From Fluviicola sp. XM-24bin1 (GTDB lineage: Bacteria; Bacteroidota; Bacteroidia; Flavobacteriales_D; Crocinitomicaceae): a stretch of DNA of 64,000 nt. The stretch is taken from NCBI GenBank assembly GCA_003149635.1, contig QCWI01000011.1:62001-126000 (forward strand), in the 5' to 3' direction. This document shows positions 44,792-52,488 of this stretch, piece by piece; position 1 is the stretch's first letter; every line of letters begins with the position of its first letter. A model generated the notes under the pieces. That model was given only the letters and a program-made list of their open reading frames with translations. It did no database searches and was not told where the DNA came from. The position numbers were made by a program, and so were the translations under genes.

Positions 44792-46065
44792 GCGAAGAAG
44801 ATGTAAGATACGATAATTGCAGCTGTCAATCCGGCTAAATCGGCAATAAGTCCGGCAGCAATAGCATAGCGAATATTGGTGATCTTCACCGAACCGAAAT
44901 ACAAGGCCAAAACATAAAACGTAGTATCCGTGCTTCCCTGCATCGCTGAGGCAATCTTAGTCGGCATCGACATGGCCAATTTCGGGCCTGCTTTGATTAC
45001 TTCTAAAGGCTGTCCATGATGATCGACAGTTGTTATTAAATCTTGCAAAGCCCCTCTGGCGCCGCCACCACTCAAAGGCTTCATCAATCCTACCGGGAGA
45101 GCATCTACCCATTCGGTTGCTGTAATTCCAGCCCAAATACAGAACTCTTTGATCCCGAATAAAACGGCATCTAACGTTCCACTTCCGCGCAACACTGCAA
45201 TGGCAGCAAGGATCACAATCAAATAGGGTATAATCGAAATGGCGATGTCAAATCCTTCTTTTGCGCCATCTACAAAAGTGCTGTACACATTGATCTTCTT
45301 TCGAACGGCTAAAAGAATAAACGAGATGATAATGAGGAAGATGATGACATTACCACCGACTTTTGAAATATATTCTGCACTTCCTGGATCATTTTTTACA
45401 TAAGCCAATAATCCGAATACTACTACGCTGAATCCGCCGAGATATAGCAGAACAATAGGGTGGAAGAGATTGATTTTTTGAAAGAAGGACATAGCGATCA
45501 ATCCGGCCAGTGTCGCGCAATACGTGGCAATTAAGATCGGCATGAACATCTGCGTTGGATCTGCGAAATGATTCGAAGACAACAATGCAAAAATGGATAC
45601 AGGAATCAATGTTAATCCTGAGGTATTCAGTACCAAGAACATGATTTGCGCATCGGTGGCACGTTCCTTCTGATCGTTTAAATCCTGTAGTTCACGCATA
45701 GCCTTCAGCCCCATTGGAGTTGCAGCATTATCTAGGTTGAGCATGTTCGCGCTGATATTCATCATCATCGAACCAACAGCGGGATGATCTTTCGGAACGG
45801 ATGGAAACAAACGTGTAAATAATGGTGCCACAAGTCGGGTCAAGATTTTTACCGCTCCACCTTGTTCTCCAATACGCATGATTCCCATCCACAAGCAAAG
45901 CATTCCCGTCAACCCCAGTGCAACGTTAAATCCCGTTTCTGCAGAGTCGAATAGGCTTTTCACCATCTCGTCAAAGATGAAGTAATCCTGCCAGAAAATG
46001 AGCTTGGAAAAGGCGACGATACCTGAAATCAGAAACATCGCTATCCAAATACGATTCAATACCAT
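44788..46065 (-). CDS. SpmA-SpmB fusion, nucleoside-recognition (Gate) domain membrane protein
   Basis: A 425-aa membrane protein with about ten segments. The first half has GLTGMLCLWMGIMRIGEQGG and MMNISANMLNLDNAATPMGL, the SpmA-type Gate motif; the second half (from ~residue 245) repeats the pattern with DALPVGLMKPLSGGGARGAL and MQGSTDTTFYVLALYFGS, the SpmB type. Such fusions occur widely in non-sporulating Bacteroidota; transport or gating of a small solute is assumed but unproved. Coupled to the downstream repeat protein. Confidence 0.9.
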   Translation of the reverse strand: MVLNRIWIAMFLISGIVAFSKLIFWQDYFIFDEMVKSLFDSAETGFNVALGLTGMLCLWMGIMRIGEQGGAVKILTRLVAPLFTRLFPSVPKDHPAVGSMMMNISANMLNLDNAATPMGLKAMRELQDLNDQKERATDAQIMFLVLNTSGLTLIPVSIFALLSSNHFADPTQMFMPILIATYCATLAGLIAMSFFQKINLFHPIVLLYLGGFSVVVFGLLAYVKNDPGSAEYISKVGGNVIIFLIIISFILLAVRKKINVYSTFVDGAKEGFDIAISIIPYLIVILAAIAVLRGSGTLDAVLFGIKEFCIWAGITATEWVDALPVGLMKPLSGGGARGALQDLITTVDHHGQPLEVIKAGPKLAMSMPTKIASAMQGSTDTTFYVLALYFGSVKITNIRYAIAAGLIADLAGLTAAIIVSYIFFA

Positions 46066-46146
46066 AAACCAAAGATGTCAATAAATTGAATGCCGATTTC
46101 GGTGAAAGAAACGAATCTATTAACAGCCTTGTAAGGATAATAGCCT

Positions 46147-46713
46147 TTAAGACTGATGTCTTATGCAGAAAAACACGAAGTTTTCAATCAAAATGGCACC
46201 ATGATTTCCAGATATTTCCGGCTGGAACTGCACTCCAAAATATGGTTTAGATTCGTGCTGCATAGTCTCATTTACACACGCATCAGACGCAGCAATCAGC
46301 TTAAAACCCGCTGGAATAGAAATAGTTTCATAATGATTCTTCATCATTTCTACTTCCTGAGGTAGGCGCTCGAACAAAATGGATTCTTCAAAAGCCTCTA
46401 TCACTTGCCATCCGGAATCGTGTTTCATCATCGATGCTTGAGAACCGAAGTGCATTCCTAGCAATTGATGTCCCAGTGAAATGCCTAAAATAGGCACATT
46501 TGCTTCCACGCACATCGCGACTTTTTCCAAATACAAAGTCGTGTCCATGGCAGATACTGAGAGTGATCCATTCGAAATAATAATGCCTTTGATGCCTTCG
46601 AAATCTTCCTTCTTTGCATCTAGAATAGGAACGATGCGCACATCCATCTCATTGTCGACGATATCCGCGATAGATTGCACTTGTGGAGAGCCGGCATTCA
46701 GAACAAGGATCAT
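46147..46713 (-). CDS. glutamine amidotransferase-like protein with both catalytic residues replaced
   Basis: A 188-aa class I glutamine amidotransferase homologue closest in look to the GuaA-type glutaminase domain; start ATG 46713, overlapping the Sua5/YciO stop (ATGA). The nucleophile elbow, normally GICLGHQL, reads GISLGHQL (~residues 76-83): Cys is Ser. The catalytic His region, normally GVQFHPE, reads GVQFQPE (~164-170): His is Gln, Glu is kept. The fold should be intact but glutaminase activity is not expected. The reading frame is full length and uninterrupted. A regulatory or binding role is the natural inference. Confidence 0.85.
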   Translation of the reverse strand: MILVLNAGSPQVQSIADIVDNEMDVRIVPILDAKKEDFEGIKGIIISNGSLSVSAMDTTLYLEKVAMCVEANVPILGISLGHQLLGMHFGSQASMMKHDSGWQVIEAFEESILFERLPQEVEMMKNHYETISIPAGFKLIAASDACVNETMQHESKPYFGVQFQPEISGNHGAILIENFVFFCIRHQS

Positions 46714-47327
46714 AGCTCTAGAATTCCTGCGCCTTGTCGAAGTATTTCGACGTTTCCGTCCACGCATTCCACCACGGTTGAAGCCAGAAGATTCCCATAA
46801 CCACCGTCAATAATTAAATCTACTTTGCTATCGTAACGTTCGTAAATCTCATACGGATCAATGAAATAATCCAAAATTTCATCCTCATCATCATGAAGAG
46901 AGGTTGTTGCTAATGGATTTCCCAATTGCTCTGTGATTTCCTTCAAAATAGGATTGTCCGGTATACGAATTCCAATTTCCTTTCGATTCGTTCCAAACAA
47001 ACGCGGAATTTCGTTCGTCGCCGTCAATACGAATGTGAATGGCCCTGGTAACGAGCGATTCATCAACTTAAAAGTAGGGCGGTCGATATTCTTTACGTAA
47101 TCGGATAAGTCACTCATTCCGTTGCAAATAATGGAGAATCGCGCTTTTTTCAATCGGATTCCCTTCAATGCCGCCAACTTGTTCAATGCCTTTTTGTTGT
47201 ACAAATCGCATCCCATCGCGTAAACGGTATCCGTTGGAAAGATGATAATCCCTCCTTTTCGCAATGCATTCAGCACTCTATCAATAGAGCGTTGATCAAT
47301 ATTTTCCGGATTGATTTCGAGTAACAT
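46710..47327 (-). CDS. Sua5/YciO/YrdC-family protein (threonylcarbamoyl-AMP synthase-like)
   Basis: A 205-aa protein of the YrdC fold. Visible: GGIIIFPTDTVYAMGCDL (~residues 25-42), LKKARFSIICNGMSDLSDYV (~residues 58-77) and SLPGPFTFVLTATNEIPRL (~91-109), the nucleotide/threonine-binding parts. The second stretch is of the YciO/TsaC kind that binds RNA or nucleotides and may make threonylcarbamoyl-AMP for tRNA t6A. True TsaC activity as against a YciO-type side role is not decidable here. It is first in a two-gene unit with the amidotransferase homologue. Confidence 0.88.
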   Translation of the reverse strand: MLLEINPENIDQRSIDRVLNALRKGGIIIFPTDTVYAMGCDLYNKKALNKLAALKGIRLKKARFSIICNGMSDLSDYVKNIDRPTFKLMNRSLPGPFTFVLTATNEIPRLFGTNRKEIGIRIPDNPILKEITEQLGNPLATTSLHDDEDEILDYFIDPYEIYERYDSKVDLIIDGGYGNLLASTVVECVDGNVEILRQGAGILEL

Positions 47328-47332
47328 GCCGG

Positions 47333-47340
47333 CAAAGATA
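47333..47340 (-). promoter_or_regulatory. Bacteroidota -7 promoter box (TATCTTTG), 5 nt before the YrdC-family ATG
   Basis: The minus strand reads TATCTTTG, then CCGGC, then the ATG at 47327. The mRNA is predicted to be leaderless or nearly so. Confidence 0.55.
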
Positions 47341-47394
47341 GAGGAAATAACAGAATTGAGTGGGAATGGCGAGTGTGAGAAGAAGACAGAAGCG

Positions 47395-48498
47395 CTACTT
47401 CACAAAAACTTTGCAAGAGATTGCGTAATGATCGCTTAGTGCTTCGTCCTGAATTTTGAATTTATGCGATCCTAATGATTCTGAATGGAAGATATAATCG
47501 ATTCTTCCTGCTGGAATTTCACCCGCATACGTTTTACCGATTCCCATACGGCAATTACGATACGCATCCGTTAGATGATTGTGAAAACGCTGATAGGTGT
47601 AGGAGAGAGGTGTGTCATTAAAATCACCGCAGACGATCACTGGATATGGTGATTTCTGAATATGCTTGATCAATCGATTTGCTTGCTTTGCACGTTCTGG
47701 GAAGGCTTCAATTACTTTTTCCATAGCATCGAAGAATCCAGATTCAGAATCTTCATTTACCAACGCCGCGCGCTCTTCTGAATCTAAGCTTATGGACTGC
47801 AAATGAACATTGTACACGCGAATTGTGTCTTTTTTGAAAACAATGTCGGAATAGATGGAATAGTTGAAAGACCTCAAATCGGAATCAAATCGAACTTCTC
47901 CTTTTTCGATAATCGGATATTTGGAGAACAACGCAATTCCATAATTTCTACGACCACGCTCCACATGCGTATATCGCTCCTGATAATCCGTCATTCCCAA
48001 AAGCGTAATAATAGTGTCTTTCGTTACAAATTTCGTTGGGCGATCTTGATGGTAAAACTCTTGAAAACAAACAATGTCGGGAGATTCCTCCTTTAAGAAC
48101 TTTAAAATTTTACGACGAGATTTCTGCGCTTCTTTCGGGTCGTCGTTATAAAAATCGAAGAGGCGTACATTATAACTCATCACTTTGAGCGATGAAGCAT
48201 TCCTGGGCGGTTCATCGCCACCACCAAGGGTAAACGTTCGGAAATGCAGGCCAGATCCAGAAATCAGGAGAGCTAGCATAGCTATAGCAGACCAACGTCG
48301 GAAAAAGAACTGGGCGATCATCACTCCAATAAAAACCAGAACAATGACTGGATAAGCCAATCCAAAGACTGGAATTATCGCAAAGCTATCGGGATGTGTA
48401 TAGGGGGCAAAATAGGAGAGGAGCAGCGATACTGCCGATACCACGCAAAGGATGTCCAGCAACAATCGGATCCAGCGCCTACCTCCGCGTTTACCCAT
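47395..48498 (-). CDS. endonuclease/exonuclease/phosphatase (EEP) family hydrolase, membrane anchored
   Basis: A 367-aa protein with three N-terminal membrane segments (~residues 12-85) and a periplasmic or cytosolic EEP domain. Motifs: MSYNVRLFDFYN (~106-117, first metal site), DIVCFQEFYHQ (Glu, ~140), CGDFNDTPLSYTY (Asp/Asn, ~290) and LSDHYAISCKV (final Asp-His). It may be a nuclease or phosphodiesterase; no substrate is known. Its ATG overlaps the preceding rhomboid gene by 8 bp, last gene of the mutL operon. Confidence 0.9.
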   Translation of the reverse strand: MGKRGGRRWIRLLLDILCVVSAVSLLLSYFAPYTHPDSFAIIPVFGLAYPVIVLVFIGVMIAQFFFRRWSAIAMLALLISGSGLHFRTFTLGGGDEPPRNASSLKVMSYNVRLFDFYNDDPKEAQKSRRKILKFLKEESPDIVCFQEFYHQDRPTKFVTKDTIITLLGMTDYQERYTHVERGRRNYGIALFSKYPIIEKGEVRFDSDLRSFNYSIYSDIVFKKDTIRVYNVHLQSISLDSEERAALVNEDSESGFFDAMEKVIEAFPERAKQANRLIKHIQKSPYPVIVCGDFNDTPLSYTYQRFHNHLTDAYRNCRMGIGKTYAGEIPAGRIDYIFHSESLGSHKFKIQDEALSDHYAISCKVFVK

Positions 48499-49396
48499 TC
48501 TTACTTTGGTTGAACAGGAAGTCCTTCTCGCGTTTACTCAGCGATTCATAACCAGATTTTGAGATCTTATCTAAAATTCGATCAATCTCTTTCTGCCGCG
48601 CTTTTGCATCAGCATTGTATTCTTCATCTGTCATATTACGAACCTCGGGACCGCGTTTCACCTTCAAACGATTACGTTCTCTGCGTTTGAACAATCCGAG
48701 GAATCTCTCAGAAAAGCGTTGAAATCGTGTAATCAAGTTATTCGAATTATAAATGTTTCGGGAGCCAACAAAACCTACGATAGCTCCTCCTAAATGTGCA
48801 AAATGAGCCACTCCATCGTTCGTTCCCAAGCGGAAGAAATCGATGGCGATATAAATAACAGCCAACCAAATCAATCGGATTGGAGGGAAGATGAACAGCG
48901 TTACTTTCAAATCCGGTCGACCAAATCCAAGCAATACGAACAATGCCATAACTGCGCCAGAAGCACCTACAACTGAGGAATATTGGCCATATATACCTGG
49001 AAAGGCCAAGTGCGCAATAATCTCCAGTGCACCACCTGTAAATCCTCCCAAAAGATAAGTGTACAGCAATTTTTTGCCATCGAATATCTGTTCGAACATA
49101 CGACCAATGAAGTACAACATCACCATGTTCAATAGGATGTGCAGGAACCCGAAATGCGCGAACATGCTAGTGATTATTGTCCACGGATGGTAGAGGAAAT
49201 CTTGCAGGTCTGTTGGCATTGCGAATATTTGACGTAAAATGTCTGCCGTTTCAGTTTCCATACCGGCCAGCCTTCCGAAGACACCAGCAATCTGAATCGC
49301 CAGGAAGACAATGACATTCAAGAAGATCAACTTCATGAATGTGCTTTGCTTGTATAAGACTCTTAATTCGTCTAGAAAACTACGTTGTGTTTGCAT
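48491..49396 (-). CDS. rhomboid intramembrane serine protease, second copy
   Basis: A 301-aa protein with six-to-seven membrane spans. The catalytic Ser is in VVGASGAVMALFVLLGF (~residue 145) and the His in HFAHLGGAIVGF (~197), both intact. After the membrane domain a ~70-residue basic/acidic cytoplasmic tail ends ESLSKREKDFLFNQS, typical of this Bacteroidota rhomboid subgroup. The start follows the first rhomboid stop by 6 nt. Confidence 0.93.
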   Translation of the reverse strand: MQTQRSFLDELRVLYKQSTFMKLIFLNVIVFLAIQIAGVFGRLAGMETETADILRQIFAMPTDLQDFLYHPWTIITSMFAHFGFLHILLNMVMLYFIGRMFEQIFDGKKLLYTYLLGGFTGGALEIIAHLAFPGIYGQYSSVVGASGAVMALFVLLGFGRPDLKVTLFIFPPIRLIWLAVIYIAIDFFRLGTNDGVAHFAHLGGAIVGFVGSRNIYNSNNLITRFQRFSERFLGLFKRRERNRLKVKRGPEVRNMTDEEYNADAKARQKEIDRILDKISKSGYESLSKREKDFLFNQSKNG

Positions 49397-49402
49397 CTCG
49401 AA

Positions 49403-50122
49403 TTAGTAAAATTTTGTTTTATCTCTTTGCCAGATCTTAATCATAATAAATCCGAACACCATTCCTCCAAGGTGAGCAACATGGGCTATTGATCCTCCGT
49501 CGGATTGAATGAACCCACTGTACACAGCAATACCTCCTAAAATTAGCGCCAACCACTTTGCTTTGATTGGAATAGGAGGGAAGAGCAACATGAATTGGGT
49601 GTTTGGAAACAAAAGGGCAAATGCCATAAGTAATCCATAAACCGCACCAGAAGCACCAAGTGTAGGAGAATTAACAATCTTAATTGACTGTTCAAATCCT
49701 TCAATGGAAATGGCTCCAGACTCCACCAATGGAACAAGTTGGTCTAATGTTGGGAACCAGCGTCCGGTATATTGATAAATTTCAAATGCTTCCCATCCGG
49801 TGTGGAGCACCATAGCTCCAAGGGCTGTGATGATGTAATAGGTGAAAAATCGTTTCTTCCCCCATGTTCGCTCCAAATGCGAGCCAAAAACGACCAATCC
49901 AACCATATTGAATAGGATGTGGAACAAATCAGCGTGCATGAAGAAGTGTGTAATGATCTGATAGGGCTCAAAAAATATCGATGTTGGGAAAAACATACTC
50001 AGATACACCTGTAGGTTAATTCCTTGCCCTTGCAAAACTGCAGTTGCAAGAAAGAACAACACATTAAGAATCAGTAAGTTCTTAACTACGTCGGGCATGT
50101 TTCCAAAGATCTGTCTAAACAT
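49403..50122 (-). CDS. rhomboid intramembrane serine protease, first copy
   Basis: A 239-aa protein of six membrane spans. The Ser nucleophile lies in LGASGAVYGLLMAFALL (~residue 155) and the His in HVAHLGGMVFGF (~217). The second-span motif HADLFHILFNMVGLVVFG is conserved. It starts 2 nt after mutL. The two rhomboids are only moderately alike, so they probably have separate substrates and are not a fresh duplication. Confidence 0.93.
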   Translation of the reverse strand: MFRQIFGNMPDVVKNLLILNVLFFLATAVLQGQGINLQVYLSMFFPTSIFFEPYQIITHFFMHADLFHILFNMVGLVVFGSHLERTWGKKRFFTYYIITALGAMVLHTGWEAFEIYQYTGRWFPTLDQLVPLVESGAISIEGFEQSIKIVNSPTLGASGAVYGLLMAFALLFPNTQFMLLFPPIPIKAKWLALILGGIAVYSGFIQSDGGSIAHVAHLGGMVFGFIMIKIWQRDKTKFY

Positions 50123-50124
50123 TT

Positions 50125-51969
50125 CTATTCAAATTTTTTATCAATGAACGCTAAGTCTAGCGTTTCCATAATCTTTTTATTGGTCGGAGAATACGCGTGA
50201 TCCTCACATTGGAACAAACGATCAATCAGCGATTGAATTTGTTCTTTGTTGGAAAGCTCTAATCGCTTCATAGCAGCGGATCTAGCGATCGATCGCACCA
50301 ACTCATGGGCAACTTCTCCTTTTTCAATATCCTTGTGCGCCAGCGTTTCCAAGATGCGGTCAATCGATTTGGACAGCGTTTCTTCTTCTAAGACACTTGG
50401 CACTGCATTTACCGTAAGTACTTCATCATTCACATCTCCAATAAATCCCAATTGTTTTAAAACCGTATGATTTTCTTTCCAGTTAATGCCTTCTTGCTTG
50501 GAAAGTTCTTTTTCAATGGGAAACAATAATTTCTGAGACTCTATTGGATTGATAATGAATGAGTTAATTATCTCATTATAAACTATTCGTTCAATAGCTC
50601 TTCTTGCATGAATTACCAAGAAACCGCTTTTGCCTGGAGCAAGAATGTACGAGTCTTTAACAAGGAAACTTCCATAATTCGGAAGCATTTCTTCCTCTTC
50701 AAAAACCGGAGTTACCTCTTGAATTTTCTCTTCTTTAATCTCGTAGAAATTCTCCCAATCCTCCTGCTTTGCTTCTTGCGTACCGAATCCTTGCGATTTA
50801 ATCGCATGGGAGAAGTTATCTTTCGTTTTTCCAGAACTACCGCTAGAAGAGCGAGACGGTGACGAGAATGGATTGTATTCTGGGTTCACCTGAATCTGAG
50901 GTTCCACAGCAGGCTGTGATCGCATTGCATGAGGAATGTCAAAGCTCGTTTCCTGCTCAAAATCAAGGGTTGGAGCAATGTTATATTTCCCGAGCGCCTG
51001 TCGAACGCTACTCAACAAGATTGAATAAATAAACTTCTCCTCTTCAAACTTGATTTCCGTCTTCGTTGGATGTACGTTCACATCAATCTTAGAAGGATCT
51101 ACATCCAAGTACAAGAAATACCCAGGAAAGCTTTTGTCAGCGATCAAACCTTCGAATGCCTTAGAAATGGCATGATTGAAGTACGAACTCTTGAAAAAAC
51201 GATCGTTTACGAATAGAAACTGCTCTCCGCGTGTCTTACGGGCAAATTCAGGCTTTAACACAAATCCTTTAAGCGTAACGATGTCGGTAGTTTCTTCAAT
51301 GGGCACCAAGCGATCATTTGATTTCTTGCCCAATACGTCTACAATTCTTTTTCTAAGCGTCGTTGCGAGGAGATGATACAACTCATTTCCATTGTGATGC
51401 AAAGAGAATTGAATTCCAGGATGAGCCAGTACTACGCGTTCAAACTCATCGGAGATTCGTCCGAATTCTACTTTATCTGATTTAAGAAAATTCCGTCTTG
51501 CCGGTACATTGAAAAACAAATTCTTAATCTCGAAGCTGGTTCCTTGCGGCACCGCCGACTCTTCATTTGTTTTAAACGTGCTTCCTTCAATGACAATCGT
51601 TCTACCCAATTCACCATCTTCTAGGCGCGTATTCATTTGCACATGGGCAATCGCAGCAATGGATGCCAAAGCTTCTCCTCGGAAGCCTTTGGTCGCCAAA
51701 GCGAATAGATCCTCCGCTTTCGTCACTTTACTTGTGGCATGCCGTTCGAAACAAAGAAGTGCATCGCCTGCACTCATTCCTTTCCCGTTATCAACGACTT
51801 GAATTAAGGTTTTTCCGGAATCTTTGATATTGACGTCAATACACGTCGCTCCAGCATCAATGCTGTTTTCGAGCAATTCCTTTACTACCGAGGCAGGTCG
51901 TTGGATAACCTCTCCGGCCGCAATCTGATTCGCAATGTTGTCGGGTAATAATTTTATTAAGTCACTCAT
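50125..51969 (-). CDS. mutL: DNA mismatch repair protein MutL
   Basis: A 614-aa protein; start ATG 51969 (SDLIKLLPDNIANQIAAGEV), the usual MutL beginning. N-terminal GHKL ATPase: ELLENSIDAGATCID (~residues 33-47), VVDNGKGM (~57-64) and GFRGEALASIAAI (~93-105). The linker is ~345-430. The C-terminal domain lacks the expected endonuclease motif DQHAxxE: the corresponding segment reads FLVIHARRAIERIVYNE, without the Asp. The CPHGRP-type site reads SPTNKKIM. It couples MutS recognition to downstream repair. Co-transcribed with the small membrane protein and the two rhomboids. Confidence 0.95.
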   Translation of the reverse strand: MSDLIKLLPDNIANQIAAGEVIQRPASVVKELLENSIDAGATCIDVNIKDSGKTLIQVVDNGKGMSAGDALLCFERHATSKVTKAEDLFALATKGFRGEALASIAAIAHVQMNTRLEDGELGRTIVIEGSTFKTNEESAVPQGTSFEIKNLFFNVPARRNFLKSDKVEFGRISDEFERVVLAHPGIQFSLHHNGNELYHLLATTLRKRIVDVLGKKSNDRLVPIEETTDIVTLKGFVLKPEFARKTRGEQFLFVNDRFFKSSYFNHAISKAFEGLIADKSFPGYFLYLDVDPSKIDVNVHPTKTEIKFEEEKFIYSILLSSVRQALGKYNIAPTLDFEQETSFDIPHAMRSQPAVEPQIQVNPEYNPFSSPSRSSSGSSGKTKDNFSHAIKSQGFGTQEAKQEDWENFYEIKEEKIQEVTPVFEEEEMLPNYGSFLVKDSYILAPGKSGFLVIHARRAIERIVYNEIINSFIINPIESQKLLFPIEKELSKQEGINWKENHTVLKQLGFIGDVNDEVLTVNAVPSVLEEETLSKSIDRILETLAHKDIEKGEVAHELVRSIARSAAMKRLELSNKEQIQSLIDRLFQCEDHAYSPTNKKIMETLDLAFIDKKFE

Positions 51970-51973
51970 CCTC

Positions 51974-52297
51974 TTACCACAGTCGCTCCACAATGGTTTC
52001 GACTTTATCGATTCCAAAAAACAAAAAGTAAAACAATCCCATAAGCACTAGCAGAAGGGTGAAAATGCGAACATTGGATGATTGACGCTGACTATGTCGG
52101 TAGCCTGCGCGATCAGATTCTGCCCGCATGGCTTCCCGGAGCATTTGTTTGCGCTCTTCCGGTGACATTTCCCCAGATTCCGCACGTCTGATTTGCTCCT
52201 TTCGTTTCTCCAGACGCTCCTTGCGCTCGTCGTAATAACGAGGCTGATAGTCAAATTTGCGATTCTGAAGGGTATTATTTAGAAACTTGAATTTCAT
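51974..52297 (-). CDS. small membrane-anchored protein upstream of mutL
   Basis: A 107-aa protein; start ATG 52297. The first ~70 residues are very charged (YYDERKERLEKRKEQIRRAE) and probably helical. A single membrane segment near the C-terminus (IFTLLLVLMGLFYFLFFGI, ~78-96) would place it as a tail-anchored protein. Function unknown. It ends 4 nt before the mutL start, with a promoter box 15 nt in front of it, so it is the operon's first gene. Confidence 0.75.
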   Translation of the reverse strand: MKFKFLNNTLQNRKFDYQPRYYDERKERLEKRKEQIRRAESGEMSPEERKQMLREAMRAESDRAGYRHSQRQSSNVRIFTLLLVLMGLFYFLFFGIDKVETIVERLW

Positions 52298-52312
52298 ATA
52301 ATGCTGTCTAAA

Positions 52313-52320
52313 CAAAAATA
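52313..52320 (-). promoter_or_regulatory. Bacteroidota -7 promoter box (TATTTTTG) of the mutL operon
   Basis: The minus strand reads TATTTTTG, 15 nt upstream of the small-protein ATG at 52297. Confidence 0.5.
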
Positions 52321-52488
52321 GCAATAAAAACGGTGCTTTTTATGTTGAATATTTCCCCAATATTCATGCCTCGGGTAAATTACTGCCACTCTGTCAGAAC
52401 AAAGTTTGGAAAAGTTTTTGCTTCTCCCATGTTTATAACTAATGTTAACAGTGCGAAACTCCATTGGCCTGTTTTCTAAATTTAGACT

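Noticed and set aside
47341-47394. Possible heptad array in the gap between the YrdC-family gene and the EEP hydrolase
   Set aside because: Purine-rich, but no column of the 7-bp alignment is conserved.
48491-50122. Two tandem rhomboids as a recent duplication
   Set aside because: Apart from the catalytic motifs and span pattern the sequences differ widely and only the second has the cytoplasmic tail; an old paralogous pair is more likely.
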